Shown: positions 14,660-15,537 of the stretch, piece by piece | Position numbering within the stretch: position 1 is the first letter of the stretch | Layout of the letters: each line of letters opens with the position of its first letter | Assembly (NCBI GenBank): GCA_964399465.1 | Contig: CAYNRA010000074.1 | Coordinates: 1 to 15,537, forward strand | Origin: CAYNRA01 sp964399465 | GTDB lineage: Bacteria > Bacteroidota > Bacteroidia > Cytophagales > Spirosomataceae | DNA: 15,537 nt | Reading direction: 5' to 3' | The notes under the pieces: generated by a model | The model's database searches: none | Seen by the model: only the letters and a program-made list of their open reading frames with translations | Told to the model about the DNA's origin: nothing | Program-made: the position numbers and the translations under genes

Positions 14660-14706
14660 ACAACAAAAACCAGAAACGAGGACGTGTTTGTCTCGTGTCT
14701 GGCTTT
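14660..14706 (-). terminator. Probable terminator of the DUF2779 gene
   Basis: CCAGAAACGAGGAC (14670-14683) pairs with GTCTCGTGTCTGG (14690-14702), about 12 pairs with one mismatch and one bulge. On the minus strand it is followed by TTTTTGTTGTTTT. It begins about 30 bp after the DUF2779 stop. Confidence 0.65.
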
Positions 14707-14735
14707 TGAGGAGAAACATATAAAATGAGTCGAAT

Positions 14736-15537
14736 TTACTCGGTTAGTTCTTTCAAATGTTCATAAATCATGACCATGGCTAGCGTGTCCAACTCACAAT
14801 ACTTCAGAAGACCGGATACAATTTCATTTCTCTCTCTATCTCTCAAATTCTGGTATTGTAGTTTGGCATAAGCAGCCAACGCATCTCCTCCATTAGCGAT
14901 ACTGTCTGCATCAAACACATTTTCTTCTTTCTCTATTTCGCTCCATTCTTGGAAAAGTGGAGGCAACATTTTATATGGATTGACTACCTCGCCATTTTCT
15001 TGTGTTAACCAGACATGCGTTTCTGGAAAGTTTTTGCTGCTTACTTCGATTAGTTTCAAATTGTGCGTGTACTTTTTCTGAAGAAATGTACTCACTTTTA
15101 ACGCTGCTGGCAAAACAGCTTTGATCGAAATAGATCCTCTCATGTATGGATTGTAATAATAATCTTTGATGATATCTTTTAAATCAATCATCGAACGTTC
15201 TGCTGTCCATAGCTCAGCTGAATTATCGGTTGGCGCAGTTATCGTTTGTAAGAATGCAATCAATTCGTCTTTGTCTGGTTCATTTGAATCCCTAAGTTGC
15301 TTGATGATGGCATTCAGAATGGAATTTTCGTGCGAGGCAAACCGAAAAATACTTCCTAGATCGTTACCCAACGCCGCTTTCAATGCGCGTGCAAAAAGGA
15401 AGTTAGGAAACTCGCCTGGTGTATGGCTGATAAATTCAGATGCATGCGTGATAATGCCATGCTTGTTGTACGTATGGTGTGAAAACTGGAAGGCAACTTG
15501 CTCGTACGGTCTTCTACCAGCGGTAAATGGTAAGGCA
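14736..15537 (-). CDS. DUF2779 domain protein, 3' part (5' end beyond window)
   Basis: The frame stays open to the right edge of the window. Codons upstream of the TTG at 15383 translate as ...RRPYEQVAFQFSHHTYNKHG..., which is the conserved PY.Q..FQFS.H stretch of DUF2779, so the gene is cut by the window and not started there. About 267 residues are present. Other family marks are LGSIFRFASHENSIL (just after 15383), a DLKDIIKDYYYNP segment followed by GSISIKAVLPA, and YCELDTLAMVMIYEHL close to the C-terminus. DUF2779 proteins are thought to carry an RNase H/DnaQ-like exonuclease fold, often after a Cas4-like nuclease domain; the terminal Y..LDT.AM could supply the last catalytic Asp. The first acidic motif would lie outside the window. 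The biological role is unknown. Confidence 0.85.
   Translation of the reverse strand, partial: ALPFTAGRRPYEQVAFQFSHHTYNKHGIITHASEFISHTPGEFPNFLFARALKAALGNDLGSIFRFASHENSILNAIIKQLRDSNEPDKDELIAFLQTITAPTDNSAELWTAERSMIDLKDIIKDYYYNPYMRGSISIKAVLPAALKVSTFLQKKYTHNLKLIEVSSKNFPETHVWLTQENGEVVNPYKMLPPLFQEWSEIEKEENVFDADSIANGGDALAAYAKLQYQNLRDRERNEIVSGLLKYCELDTLAMVMIYEHLKELTE

Overview
The window looks like a chromosomal segment of a Bacteroidota bacterium, plausibly Cytophagales-like, though I cannot fix the order. Reasons: moderately AT-rich DNA, start codons without Shine-Dalgarno sequences, repeated matches to the Bacteroidota -7 promoter element (TAnnTTTG), lipoproteins and a class I FBPase of this lineage's style, and mostly housekeeping content. 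Ten N's at 3438-3447 show that it comes from a draft assembly.

Layout. 1-226: a short tandem array of 50-bp units plus one inverted copy, then a terminator. 298-2928 (minus): fbp then pckA, 33 bp apart, the two irreversible steps of gluconeogenesis as one likely operon. 2929-3366: a divergent, very AT-rich regulatory region. 3367-4773 (plus): a POT-family peptide transporter that contains the N gap and seems to lack the second half of TM4. A bidirectional terminator at 4774-4805 is shared with a minus-strand SUI1/YciH-like gene, whose start codon lies 3 bp from that of a divergent secreted DUF4440/SnoaL-like gene. A MaoC-type hydratase follows. 6104-9928 (minus): a PDZ-S41 protease lipoprotein, an SRPBCC-fold protein, a glutathionylspermidine-synthase-like ATP-grasp enzyme, and the UPF0323/YgiB-like lipoprotein just upstream of it. 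10095-14490 (minus): alaS and, upstream of it, a COG2509-type FAD-dependent oxidoreductase. 14736-15537 (minus): the 3' part of a DUF2779 (probable nuclease) gene cut by the window edge.

Most of the window is ordinary core genome. The parts most worth a second look are (i) the lipoprotein + ATP-grasp pair, a known but biochemically unresolved module; (ii) the two irregularities in the POT transporter, which look like assembly problems or a disabled gene; (iii) the alternating 50/100-bp repeat array; and (iv) the two divergent genes whose start codons nearly touch. I found no CRISPR array, tRNA, rRNA, insertion sequence or obvious defence island.
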